64,000 nucleotides of DNA from Ceriagrion tenellum (GCA_963169105.1 OY720634.1:118518430-118582429); one strand, 5' to 3'. Numbered from the stretch's first letter, positions 32,880 through 43,879 are shown. The notes: generated by a model from the letters alone, not told the origin. Made by a program: numbers and translations.

Positions 32880-35100
32880 TACATGACGAAAATTTAACGA
32901 GCAAAGAATCACTGAAACACGATTTCTGAAATATACTCTCGCCATCATGGGATCGACCGTAAAATACATTCTATTGCCGTCACACATGATTTTCCCGTAT
33001 TGTTACGGAAGATTCGATCACTGACGAAGTAATAAGTTGACCAATGCAGAAATAAAGAAGAGTAGTTTTTTTCACGAAGACGATATTTGTGGAAAATTGC
33101 ACATTTTTATATTTGTATTATGCTTAAGTTCCACTCAATTTTGTAGAAATCTTCGAAATCTTTAATAATTTGACCTTTTCCGATAACTGTTTCATTAAGC
33201 ACGATGTGATAAACCCACAATATAGGTAAAAAATCTCACAGATTTAAAATATATGCGTTCGTGACACACCGAAATATTCTACAGGAATAGGGTAGGGCAA
33301 GGTTCTTTGTTTCACCCTGAGATTGGGAATTTTGTGTGGGGAATATTTTGAATTGTTACTGCATAATACAGAGGACTGCCGCAGATTAATCTCATGGAGC
33401 CTCTGCTCGTAAGCGGTAATCAATCTTTTCCAGTGAGTTAGAAATCACGTAAAGAATATAAGCTAAAAAATCGACCGCGGAAGTCAAAATTCATAAAAAA
33501 CAAAGCCTTGCGATTCCAGTGCCAACGTTGAGAAGATAAATTCGAGCGGTAAGGATAAAACCCACAAAATTCACATCGCTATCGACATTGCGAAGACGAT
33601 AATTGCAGATGGTATGAAAGGACTTTCGACGCAAAAGTGCTGACTTGAAATAAGTACGGAAAACGGAAAAATAAGAAAAAGCCAAGTTCTCTGCTAAGAA
33701 AAAAGGTAAGAAAGCACCTGGAGTAGATTTTGGCAGATAATTTGTGTGTAAGTTTTACAATTTTGGCTCACTGCAATATCATTTTTTAACGTTTCGTATG
33801 TTAATATTCTCGAATGGTACTGCGGCAGTTTTGCACTCCGATTCTCCAGACTTCTTCAGCCCTGATAGATGAACTGTCTTCGTTTTATTGTCGTCGCTTG
33901 GCTGATAAGCAGTCTGAACAAGAGACGAAAATAAGACACAACACCAAAAATAGCAAAAGACGTAAGTTCACCCTGACCTCTAAGATAAATAATTTTTTCT
34001 TGGTTGCACATTTTTCGCAGAAACGGTTCAAACGATTTCGATGAGATGGCAGAATCTCGACGGTCATAGGTACGAAGGACTTGTTGGGCTAGATCAGTAT
34101 CATCGAGAAAATTCGTTAAGAGGCTAGGATTCAGCCCAGAAAGGATTTCTGGGTCACACCATGAAAAGCGTAGGTATCTATGAGAATCTCAGGGTAGACT
34201 TTTTTGTTTTTCACCTCTTTAAAATATGATAAATTGCACTTATGACAATGAGAAATGAACTAAGTTTCTCAAGAAAGTTTCATACAAGAAAGCTTCATAT
34301 TTGCATTTACTGGTGCAATGATTGAAAATGTTTCAAAATTAGTCTGCCCAGCAAACATGATTTTTTTACGGTTTCACTTGAAAGAAAATAACGAACTGAT
34401 AGGAGTTCAGCCTCCGGATATTTTATAATTTAACTAAAAATATGAAGAAAAAATTAAAAATTCATGCTCGTCGTTGATCGGTCATCGGCCAATAGTGAAT
34501 GAAGACCGCCTATCATTCAGTCTAATGACACATTCAGAATAGCAATATATATGAATTAAGTGTCCTACTCCGTAACACATGAGAGGCAGTGTGATGAAGC
34601 GAGTGGGCCAGACATGGACAAAGAAGTCTCTACAAAGATACCCAAAAACGGTATTCTTTGTATCTAACCACAACTTATAATGCATATGATATAACCATTA
34701 ACATAGATCAAACCCTTTCAGCTTTTGGTAGCGTCTTGGATGAATTTGAAAATTTTGACAAGTGAATTTAATATACATGTGGGAATTTTTGTGTTCAAGA
34801 GTGTTTAAGCGTCGTATTGCTTGTTTGGATTTTAAAATATAGTTCAATTAATGCGTGTATGTGCGTATTTTTATAATGTTCGACTCTTAAGCCTTTTAAT
34901 AATCGCTTGAGACTCACAACGCCCAAGGCCCAAGGTATCATAGCCTATTTCATGCGATAAAAAGTAATGCAAGAAACTTAAAAAAATCGCAGAAAAGATA
35001 ATATGAAACAGCACGAGCATGTAAGCATAGTATTCCGTCCGCTGCCGGTTTGACTCGCTCTGTTAGACGTGAAAATTCTCTCCCAGACGAAAATCCCCCT
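32880..35100. other. No recognisable feature
   Basis: About 2.2 kb of AT-rich sequence. Open frames here are short and resemble nothing known to me. Confidence 0.35.
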
Positions 35101-35119
35101 GAGGACGCAACGATCCCGA

Positions 35120-36545
35120 TAATCTTGTCGCTATCCACTCGGGATCATCCAGCTAAGTCAGTCCGAGCGATCGTGCGGCCGGCTCAAGAGCTCTGACACT
35201 CTCTCGCTCGACGCTCAACTTCCTTCCTCCGGCAATCTGCGAACGCGATCCCGGCGTCGTCCGAGTTTTTATCGCTCTTTCAACATATCTATCTCACGAG
35301 GTTATGCGAAGGGGCAGAACGAGAGCCTTCTCCCTCCTCTCGCTCACAAGGGTTCGAATCCCTCTCAGGGTTCTCTCACGGCAGAAGACGCCGATCGCGA
35401 AGTCCCAACTGTCTCGAGTAAAAACCTCTCAGGAAATCCGCAGACCGCCTTTAGTGGATGAAAAATTCAAGGATTACGTACACACAACTACTCACTACGA
35501 CAACGGCAGTAATTTCCGCACCACAAACTCCACAATAGGTAATATCTCTTCCAGAAACTGACGAACTCCCAGAAGCAATGCCAACTTCACCAGCGCCAAC
35601 CCATGAATTACTCCGCACTTGGAATTGTAGATCGTCTCCCGTGAAAGTAAATATGAGGGTCACCAACACAGGACGAGGGTTTCCTTGGACGGATAAAATT
35701 CCGCACCAAACACTTCACAAATGATTACGTCTTTTGGATAGATTAATGAATCACTCGGAGGCAATGTCTCACACTCTGATACGCTCACTATAACTGTGAT
35801 ACTGACTCAGACGCGTATGACACCCGCACATTTGAAAATCCACTTATATGCGCATGGACGCGAGATCACCGAAGTTACAAGCGCGTATGTTTTTTTTTTT
35901 AGCCTTCACTTCTAGAGCGCGCTTCGCAGCGAGTGACGGAAAGTCGGAAGGCTCGAACAGATTTAAACCTTCGCGCTGCCCGCCACGGATTGCCTCCCCT
36001 ATTTCTTTTCTGCCTCTTTTCCTCCGTTTCTCTCCTTCCCCCTTATGTTTCCACACTTTGGAGTCGGAACGATATCTCTCCCCTCCCGCACATAGCATGG
36101 ACCTCATCCGCGCGCCGTCTTCCGAGGTGGCGGTCTATTGGGAATTGGTAGCGAGTAGACGGAGGAGGGGGTGTGACAAGAAGTGAATGGACCGGTGGGA
36201 TGAGTGGTAATAGTTGAGGAGGGGAGTATTGGCTTCCCTTCCTCATAGGATAAGGGGGAGGGCAGGAGTCGGCTCGCCTCGCTGCACCCGCAATCGCTCG
36301 GGAGATTGACGCACGCGAGGAAATCACGAAGTTGTACGAAGCACTCCTCTCGCGCCGACCGCTCGCTCGGCTGATCTCCGGAAGCGACGGGCGAATTATA
36401 TGTGTGTCCAACCTCGAATAAAACCGGGTGTGTCCACGTTGGAGTCGCTACCGAGAGTCCTACCTGAACCCGTCTGCATTCGCCAGGGATCATGATGGAC
36501 GGGGATATAACGGGACGGAAACGGACGGTAGCGTCCGCGAAGCTC
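35120..36545. promoter_or_regulatory. CpG-rich island, possible promoter or first exon of a host gene
   Basis: CG dinucleotides are dense at 35150-35280, 35900-35960, 36090-36130 and 36270-36540, in contrast with the rest of the window. At 35158-35162 the sequence reads TCAGT, the arthropod initiator. Counting A as +1, positions +28 to +33 read AGAGCT, five of six matches to the downstream promoter element. A plus-strand ATG at 35304 opens 85 codons, and minus-strand frames cover 36043-36493, but none shows a recognised domain. Two loosely similar blocks beginning TTCCGCACCA occur at 35513 and 35699. Promoter function is inference; direction is unknown. Confidence 0.35.
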
Positions 36546-36549
36546 TATG

Positions 36550-36750
36550 TCTGATGAGGTGGAATATATTATGATGTTCGGAGGTTAACGCCGCCGTCAA
36601 CGGATGATGAGCAAATCTCGTCAATGTCTAACTTTACCGCCACGCTCCATCAACGTTAACCAATCCTTGGGGAGCTTAATTAGAATACCTACAAAATGTC
36701 ATTTTCAGATCATCCATCTTACTTTTAAAGTTTTCCGCCAAACATGATTT
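36550..36750. other. No recognisable feature
   Basis: Short AT-rich spacer between the CpG-rich stretch and the SINE pair. Confidence 0.35.
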
Positions 36751-36751
36751 A

Positions 36752-37016
36752 CCTTTCAAAGAACTGCCGAACTAGCTGTTAAGTAGCTCTAAATGAGTCA
36801 CTAGTTATCGGTGATACTCCGATGTAAAATTCACAGCGAGAAATAAAACATTCGCCTTGACTGGGATTCGAACCCATGTACCTCAATTTCGCGCCGAGTT
36901 CTCTAATAAATTTCGATAACCAGAGAATATGAAGAGTTGGTAGCTCAATCGGCTCGATCATTCGGCGCCAAATCAAAGTAACAGAGTTCAAATCCATCCA
37001 GAGGGAATAATTTTTT
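36752..37016. mobile_element. Diverged head-to-head tRNA-like SINE pair
   Basis: The left member reads on minus: TGGGTTCGAATCCCAGTCAA (B-box, 36853-36878) then GGCGAATG and a body that ends in the GCAGTTCTTTGAAAG block (36752-36768). The right member reads on plus: TTGGTAGCTCAATCGG (A-box-like, near 36937) and AGAGTTCAAATCCATCC (B-box-like, near 36982). The two heads face each other across about 60 bp, the same arrangement as at 2704-2919 but without high arm identity. Confidence 0.6.
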
Positions 37017-37059
37017 TTAGAGAATTTCATATGAGTGGATAATTAAACTACTTGAGGAA

Positions 37060-37170
37060 ATGAGGGATTTGGTGTTTTCCAGTCGAACATGGCAACTGAT
37101 GTCCTCTACGGTTTCCAGCCGGGTAAGGAAGGCCACAACGTTTCGATGGCTTTCACTCGAAGACGTAAAC
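37060..37170 (-). mobile_element. Retroelement 3' non-coding remnant, GAAACGTTGTGG type
   Basis: On the minus strand GTCTTCGAGTGAAAGCCATC is followed by GAAACGTTGTGG and CCTTCCTTACCCGGCTGG. A stem-loop leading to GAAACGTTG is the recurrent Penelope-like or LINE 3' signature seen elsewhere in the window. It lies back to back with the GIY-YIG coding remnant on the plus strand. Confidence 0.5.
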
Positions 37171-37675
37171 ATCTTGGATATCGGAAGAGCAATTGAGATC
37201 AGGGTCTCCGAACGCAAGCGCGGCATCAGATCATGAGAAGTCGGCAGTGGCAAACCACAGCCGTAACCACGGCAATGTCATTAACTTTGATGGAAACGAA
37301 TTGATCATCAGAGCCAATGATTATTGGAATCGGCTGACCAAAGAAACCATTGAAATCAGACTAGAAGAAAAGACATTGAGCAAAGACGCAGGGGATGCCC
37401 TCAGCAAATTATGGTACCCAATGCTTTTAGAAATAAAAAAGACCAGAGAGAGAAAAAGGCGTCAAACTCCGACCAATCAGATGAGACTTTATCTACATGC
37501 CGGACTATATTATACCGATATGATCATTTGTCCGACATTAGCTCTGATGACAATCACAGAGAAAGCCAACGAAACGTTGGCAGCAACGGCCATCCTTAGT
37601 AGGCTAGAAAAGTCGACTCACAAAACAGCTCAACAATCGGAGCTGATATTCTCGTCCATCGACCTTCCTTGATGG
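37171..37675 (+). mobile_element. Penelope-like element remnant, GIY-YIG endonuclease C-terminal part
   Basis: An initial frame gives ILDIGRAIEIRVSERKRGIR, corresponding to the Y-I-G-E-T-G-R-x-x-E-x-R-x-x-E-H segment of Penelope-type GIY-YIG domains. After a one-base frameshift near 37230 the long frame reads SAVANHSRNHGNVINFDG, then DYWNRLTKETIEIRL and a SKDAGDALSKLWYPML-type end. H-S...G-H-x-I-x-F, W-x-R-x-x-K-E-x-I-E-I-R and D-A-G-x-x-L-S-x-x-W are the conserved landmarks of the C-terminal region. The endonuclease nicks the target DNA for retrotransposition in intact elements; this copy lacks its reverse transcriptase and is frameshifted. Confidence 0.8.
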
Positions 37676-38169
37676 GAGTGCGACGGAAAACTGAAAGCCA
37701 TCGGACGTTTCCGTCACATCACGTGATGTCGAGCGTGATTTCGCCCTTAGCAGGTAATATTCAGGGGCCGCCATGGCAAGCGCAAGCCGAGGCAAAATAC
37801 AGACATTTCTGTAGTCATATAACACTTTTTGCTATAGTAGTTGATCGATAGCTAATCAAAAGCCCTTTCCGGTGAGATGCACTTGCATTTCCTCTAGGCT
37901 AGTCGGAGAGTTTGGATCGAGATTAGTTATAAATAATAATAATTAAACTTTCAGTTGCTCGCCCTTAATCATCCAAGAGCTCAGAGGAAATACTAGAGAA
38001 CGTATTTTATGGAAAAGGTCGTCTGATTAGCCATTGATCATGCCTCGTTGATTGTCCGAACGACGGTAGCCTAAAATGTTCGTACCACGGCAATCTTTAG
38101 TTCTGTCACCCAAGAGTGGTAGCGCTGGTTTCGCGAGCAGAATTCGGAAATGTTGAATCACGATAATGA

Positions 38170-38625
38170 AAATAAGTCAGTCATTAAATTGAAACATATG
38201 AAGTTGATTTTGTAAGCAAGTATTGACACCTGTCATTTTCCCGTGAGGGCTTCCGCGGAGTTTTTGTGATGAAGAGAGTGATTTTCCGGGTGTTCTTCCG
38301 CGTATATCCATTTTTTAGGACAATACTTCGCGAGCGTTCAAGCTGGTCCCTTAAGGTCGCTGAAGTGCCGATGCAATGCCTTGTCCGTCCTGTTATGTTT
38401 CTCCGTTTTCGCGCCTTCGGGTGAAGGCGGGTTGTGATTGGTAAACTTTGCTGAAGAGCCGTTTCTACGCGGTGGCCAGAGTGTAGCCGTCCTCTCGGTT
38501 GAAATGTTTTGGCGTTTTCGCTATATCTATTGCTTCACGTATGATTCTAGGGAAACAGTGGGCTTCTTTTGCCAATAGCGTGGTGTTGTTGACATCAATG
38601 TTATGTTTAGGTGTCATTTTCTAGA
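38170..38625 (-). mobile_element. Second Penelope-like remnant, GIY-YIG C-terminus and 3' region
   Basis: The minus strand from about 38603 reads NTTLLAKEAHCFPRIIREAI, then DIAKTPKHFNREDGYTLATA and a stop where members have tryptophan. L-A-x-E-x-H-x-F-x-R-x-I-R-E-A-I-E-I and N-F-N-R-E-D-G-Y are hallmarks of the second common Penelope GIY-YIG subtype in arthropods. The non-coding stretch that follows contains CCGCGGAAGCCCTCACGGGA (about 38237-38262), the phrase shared with other 3' remnants in the window. It is a different subfamily from the copy at 37171-37675. Confidence 0.75.
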
Positions 38626-38639
38626 AAAAAACATTTCAA

Positions 38640-39890
38640 AGCCTCAAAACGCTACAGGAGTATATTATTCCTTATTTGGTTCGCTTGCGCATTGTATTTG
38701 CACGTCGAGATGCTCCTGGTGAGGGGGACGAGGGCAACGCTGCGCCCCGTTCTCACTACAATCGTATGTACGCTGGTTCGCACGATGGTAGTCTGAACGA
38801 GGAATCAGTATCGCTGTTCGTGGTAGAAAGGGAGACTCATTTGTAGGAAGTCCAAAAGCCAACGACAGCGCAAGAACATGAAGGTCAGAATAAATTATCC
38901 GATAATGCGGACGTTACAGCCGGGCCCCCGAGATAATTTCACCAGGCAACTTGATTACCCATAATGGGAACTTTCCAATCGCTGCACTGCACCATTCACC
39001 TCGCAGCATAGCATAACACCAGCCATCCATTCATTTCACACCTTGTACACACTATGCAGCCTACTGCAAAATAGATCCGTAGCATACTTGGTGTGCGCCA
39101 AAAAGCAAAAAGTCGTCAATCGCACCCACAGTGTTTGTTTTGTGATGATTTTCAGTAAAGTTGTCCAAATGGCCAGGTTAAAAAAATTGAATATCTTAAT
39201 GCGAACGGATTTTGACCATTTTTATCTAAACACAATTGATTAGGAGGGTTTTTAGAGCATAGATCAATTTAATTACCTCCTATCAACGTCGTGCAGTCTG
39301 ATTTATGCACATTCAGGGCTTGAGATTAAAGCATAAGAAGGTTGAATAAAATGTTCTTAGCCGAATCTGCTCATGAACTCAATAGTTTTTCAATGTCAAT
39401 AGTTTTTCCCAAGCTCAGATGTTGCAGAAATTAAACTGTGAAACGTTGACTATAAGTGATTGAATTATTTCAAGACGAATCACTCCCCAAATTTAATTAT
39501 AATACATTTTTTAAATAAGCATTTTGAACCAACTCGACAAAATGGAGCACAAAAAAATTCTTCCATAACATTTGTGCGTCCACAGAATGCAACCTGACCG
39601 ACAAGTCACCGATCCTTTTTCGTCGCGCATCGTTCCATCCTGTTCTAACTTCAACACCTGGAATGGAAAGCTTCCACTTCCTTCCTCTCCTTGAGATGCC
39701 CAAGATTTCCGCTCTCGCCGCTTTCGAAGGTGATCTTACAGCCTCCCATCTTGAAAACTCAATTCAACATGCAGAGCTACGACAGATTCTCCATTCATTT
39801 CTCAAGCATCCGGTACTTGCCAAATTTACACCGCACAGTATATGTATTTTATACCCGAGAAAAAATGTTTTACCGCGCTTTCTTCACGGA
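38640..39890. other. No recognisable feature
   Basis: No supported gene or repeat. Overlapping frames at 39663-40077 extend into the adjacent retroelement remnant and are not gene-like. Confidence 0.35.
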
Positions 39891-39939
39891 GACAATCGTT
39901 CATTTACCAAGGTATCCTGCCAAAACATTACAAAACACT

Positions 39940-40125
39940 TCTTCCAGGTGGCTTCCGCGGTATGGCGTTGACGCTACTTTTCTCCCGAGGCGTCTTCCAC
40001 AATGTTCCAAATTGCTAGGGCAACAGCCTCGCAAACGTTGCAGTACGAGGAGCTTTCGGGTTAGTATTCTCATCTGATCTGAATAAGATGACTGCAACCT
40101 CGGCGGCACTATCGTCCAAGCAATT
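39940..40125. mobile_element. Penelope-like 3' region fragments
   Basis: GGCTTCCGCGGTATGGCGTT at 39951, read on minus as a CCGCGGAAGCC block, matches phrases near 29070 and 38252. Downstream, 40065-40119 (CATCTGATCTGAATAAGATG, then CTATCGTCCAA) recurs at 40385-40440 in more canonical form, with CTGAAGAAGGCGAC and GGCAAAACTATCG. CTGAAGA...CGAAAC-like spacing again suggests retroelement 3' non-coding sequence. Confidence 0.5.
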
Positions 40126-40427
40126 TGGGACAACGCGGAATACAAATAGGAAGAAACGCGTTGTTGACTCCAACACATTTACCACCACCTTACTTCATTT
40201 ACAAAAGTTTCTTATGAATACCTACTTCAATAAAAGACCTTTCGCTATCTTAACTTGCCCTATTACTCCTTAGAAAATTCAGCTAGAACACCCAAAATCA
40301 TGAGTTTGGCATTGATAATAATTGTCAATATTTGGTAAGGTACTGATTTATTAGTAGAACTTATACCTTATCACACCTCTTTAGGAGTCTCATCTAATCT
40401 GAAGAAGGCGACAACAACATAGGCAAA

Positions 40428-40614
40428 ACTATCGTCCAATGTATGATTTAACACTTTCCCGGCGAATAACATTAATGTACATTTCTCGGGCTCGCCACCG
40501 GGTAAGATAGTCATAGGCAGCCGACGTTTCGGGTTCCGACTCGTTACCCATTCTCAAGGCTACTTCAAGGTAGTCTTGAGAATGGGTAACGAGAGATGTA
40601 CACTATCGTCCAAT
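40428..40614. mobile_element. 161-bp inverted-dimer insertion with 13-bp target duplication
   Basis: ACTATCGTCCAAT occurs at 40428-40440 and again at 40602-40614. The intervening 161 bp are absent from the related sequence at 40065-40119. Inside, 40540-40563 and 40570-40593 are a 24-bp inverted repeat with one mismatch and a 6-bp loop. The left half continues on minus as GAGTCGGAACCCGAAACGTC then GGCTGCCTATGACTATC; the right half lacks this part and skips to the shared AGATGTAC end. The result is two outward-facing copies of one retroelement 3' end inserted as a unit. Confidence 0.8.
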
Positions 40615-40639
40615 CTTTTAACTCTATTTCCCTTCACTA

Positions 40640-40925
40640 CACCATACGCATAACTTTCGTAAACTCCTCATTCATTCTATCACCGATTCATGACGTCTAA
40701 AATCCTATCATTTCCATACCAAGTGTACCCTATATTTTACCACTTTCAGCAATCCATTTTCCTTTAACCTATCCCACTTCCATTTCTTCTATGAATGGCC
40801 ACCACCAAATTCTTTCCTCTAATATTTTCCGCAGCCGTTCCTCGTTCGTCTTTCTCGCTATGCAGTCAAACGGTCAGACTCCACCCCACTTCCACATCTC
40901 AAAAACTTTCAGTAATCAGCAAATC
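40640..40925 (-). mobile_element. LINE C-terminal fragment
   Basis: On minus, LLKVFEMWKWGGV, a stop, then CIARKTNEERLRKILEERI gives the L-E-A-F-E-M-W-x-W-R-R-M ... R-x-T-N-E-E-x-L block of LINE proteins, with a later RILDVMNR piece in the position of the usual R-x-G-x-L-D segment. The same block is better preserved at 56150-56495. Confidence 0.7.
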
Positions 40926-40929
40926 TCGA

Positions 40930-41700
40930 TGATGTTATCAAATTTCCTCCCACATGATTACCACAGCCATCTGCATGCATGCTGGCTAATACCTAATACA
41001 TTGCTTCCGAGTATGCGTTCATTAAAAATAGTCAGATAGAGAAGAAAATGAAAAATAATAATTGCAACAAAATGCACCATTTCAATAGGATTTCGTAAGT
41101 TTCATCTAAGGGCTGGAAGATATCCAATGACGTCAACTGTTGACTGTCTCATCTTCGAGAGATTTCACTAAGAACATTGCACGCAGTCATGAGCACGGGA
41201 GCAAGTTGATTCACGAATGTGAAGAAATTCTCACTGAAAAAAAATCGCAGCACTCGATAAGATATTTACACGAACTCTCCATTCATGATAATTGAGCCTG
41301 TTGACTATCAAAGTTTCATTTTAAAAACTTAGATTCAACAACCCGCCTCCCACCCTGCCTCTAAGATACTCCTTCCCTGCTCTCAAATCATCGAAAAGAC
41401 TACACGACCAATATCACTTAATAAATATCCTAGAGAAAAGTACCCCTGTTGAAAATTTCCTCGCTTTAAATTCAATTTCAATGAAAAATATTTTCAATTT
41501 GATATCCATTATAAAATTTTTAAGTTATTGGTTTGCTGAAATAATCGAGAGGCGGGAAAACTTCTATTGCACAATTCGACTCAGCACGAGAGAACTGACT
41601 TTAAAAACTCTGACGAATCAATGAAAATGGCAATATGCCCCATGAAGTAGTGAGCAAACGCACGAGAATTATATGAAATAAATTTGGATACATTTTTCAA
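40930..41700. other. No recognisable feature
   Basis: AT-rich sequence with no supported gene or repeat. Confidence 0.35.
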
Positions 41701-41704
41701 AAGT

Positions 41705-41880
41705 TTGAAATATATATTATATATTTAGAATTAATATTGAATAATAATAGGAATATATAATATATATTATATATTCCTATATAATATATATTATATAGGA
41801 ATATATAATAATAGGAATTCCTATATAATATATATTATATAGGGATATATAATAGGAATAATAAGAATAGAATAAATAAA
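41705..41880. repeat. AT-rich palindromic repeat cluster
   Basis: Repeated units of TATATAATATATATTATATA joined by AGGAATATATAATA or TTCCTATATAATAT blocks make several overlapping perfect palindromes, including one centred on AGGAATTCCT near 41818. Only A and T with a few GG/CC pairs are used. Such cruciform-forming DNA is prone to polymerase slippage. Confidence 0.85.
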
Positions 41881-41889
41881 CAAATAATT

Positions 41890-43660
41890 GAATTAGATCT
41901 TATGCAGAGGCGAAAAAGGGTATATTAGAGGGAGCGAATTCTCTGACATTCAACGAAACCTACCTTTTCCGGTAGAACACATAATCAATAATTATCGTAA
42001 AAACAATTTCCAAGGATTCTCTCCCATCACATTAATTTTGTAAGTGCTTGCATTCCTCTTTCAATTTTAAGCTCACATTTCACATTATGTATGCAAATCA
42101 AATTGCGCTTCTTTATACGGCTAAGTTTTTTTAGGTAAATAAGTAATTAATAACTCAGCCCGTCATTATCAGTGGCGTAACAACAAGGAAGGGCAATAGC
42201 ACGGCCTTCTTCTTAAATGTTTCAAAGGACACAAAAATGTATTGAATGTATGTAATGAATACTTCAATTCTAAGTCAAAATTACCAATTTTAGGCGGAAT
42301 GGTTTAAAGTTAAAAAAATGTGTTGCAAAGAGAGTAGGGTGCCATTACAATTTGGAGATAGCAAAATGGTTTCCACCTCAAATTCTCAATATACTTATGC
42401 CGCTGATGACCACACTTCTTATCTGTCCATTTAGCCAAAACTAATCCTTCCGAAATATTATTGTGATTTTGAAACAGATATAACTTGCACATCATTTTTC
42501 CTCCCTGTCCAAATATTGTATTTCAGTGCTCTCAGGGTTGAAATGTAGTTCAAATCACATATCAAAAGTGGCACTTTCATAGCTGCTGTGAGTTCTGACC
42601 TTAACTGCCTGCATTGTTAGCGTTTCTTACACTATTCTACGTTCCTCAAATACATTTTCCCTCTTTTATTTTTCGTATTTTCTATTAACTCGTTCTTCGT
42701 CCAAAATAATATCCTCTCTTCCTAACTTTATTACCCTAAAATCTTCCTCCTATTATTGCCTTCAACATTCAGTGACATTTCCTTAGAGTTGCACTCAATG
42801 TTCTCTCCTTCATCTTGTTTCTAATGATTTTATCGCTTCTCATAATTTCTAAGGCTTTTCCCCTCATTTCAACTTGCGCTATGTATTACAACCACCGCTA
42901 AAAAATCCGGCGCACTTCTTCTTCCCTTTGATTTCAGCTTCTATAAAATCTAGCAACAGTAAGATTTAAAACATTTTATATACTTCTGGTTACTTTAAGT
43001 AATTACTTATGCTGCTTTCTTCACATCAGTCGTCGTAACAAGTGTTCATCTTTTTGATGCAATTTAAATATTCCTTTAGTCAATATTTGTCACCCTAATT
43101 AGTAATTGAGTGGAAAAAATAGGGATCCTTTCACCAACTCACTCGCACCATGTATCCAAATGCCCATGCAACTAATCGTACTTTTTAAAAAATTACACTG
43201 ACTAAGTTTTGCAGCCCTTATTCCTCATCACATAAATTGCAGATTGATCCTGTGACTAGCACTCATCAAATATCATATTTCCTCAAGTTACTGCCAGATA
43301 TTCCTGCTGCGTCCGCTTCCGTAATTGCATTAAGACTTTTGGTATACATCTTTCACTAAGGTATACCGTCAAACGCTTCCCTTTCCTATTCTTCAGAAGA
43401 TGAACAAACTTTGCAGAAACGATGTTCTCTTTGTTCTGCAAATGAAATCTTCTCCTTTCCTTGTGAATTGCACCACCTGGCATCTTTGCCGAATCATTCA
43501 CTGGTTTCGTGCAAGCTTTTGGAGAAGCGCGAATTCATCATTTTTCCTCGATCTATACCCTCCATTATTTCTCCTAATGATTTTCTGTAGCAAACATACG
43601 AGAGTAAGTTAATAAATAAGTCGCAAACAGCAGTATTTTATCATCAGTATCAGTCGTAAA
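41890..43660. other. No recognisable feature
   Basis: About 1.8 kb of pyrimidine-biased, AT-rich sequence. A possible degraded minus-strand LINE at 42650-42870 could not be supported by any motif. Confidence 0.35.
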
Positions 43661-43668
43661 AATTTCAT

Positions 43669-43872
43669 TGGGAACGCTTGGAGCACCCACTGCACAGTCC
43701 CGACTTAGACCCTAGTGATTTTCATTTGTTCGGGCATCTAAAAAATCTTTTGATTGGCCGACGTTATGAAAATAATGATTCCATAGTCCAAGAGGTTACT
43801 TGTTGGTTGCGATAGCAAACAAAAAACGTTTTTTCTACCGGCTATCAAGGACTAGTAAAGAGATGGATTACA
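43669..43872 (+). mobile_element. Mariner transposase C-terminal relic
   Basis: The plus-strand frame reads WERLEHPLHSPDLDPSDF then HLFGHLKNLLIGRRY, a TCWLR segment, a stop, and FSTGYQGLVKRWI. This matches the C-terminal third of mariner transposases: P-H-P-P-Y-S-P-D-L-A-P-S-D-F-H-L-F-G, then W-L-R, F-Y-x-x-G-I-x-x-L-V-x-R-W. The third catalytic aspartate, in P-S-D, is present; the canonical alanine before it is aspartate. The HDN motif and the N-terminal DNA-binding domain are not found upstream and no terminal repeats are visible. It is a dead fragment. Confidence 0.85.
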
Positions 43873-43879
43873 GGAAGTT

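Noticed and set aside
35304..35370. Possible tRNA gene around GGGTTCGAATCCCTC
   Set aside because: The B-box match is good, but no A-box lies at the right distance upstream and no acceptor stem can be paired.
36043..36493. Overlapping minus-strand frames of 122 and 129 residues as coding exons
   Set aside because: Two long frames overlap in the same GC-rich stretch with no domain; high GC reduces stops, so open length alone is weak evidence.
37193..37672. Longest open frame (159 residues) as a host gene
   Set aside because: Its first half is clearly the C-terminal part of a Penelope-type GIY-YIG domain, entered by frameshift from another frame, so it is a transposon relic.
39663..40178. Three overlapping frames up to 128 residues
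   Set aside because: They cover retroelement 3' non-coding motifs on both strands, with no recognisable protein.
41890..43000. Degraded minus-strand LINE in the pyrimidine-rich stretch
   Set aside because: No conserved LINE motif could be read in any frame.
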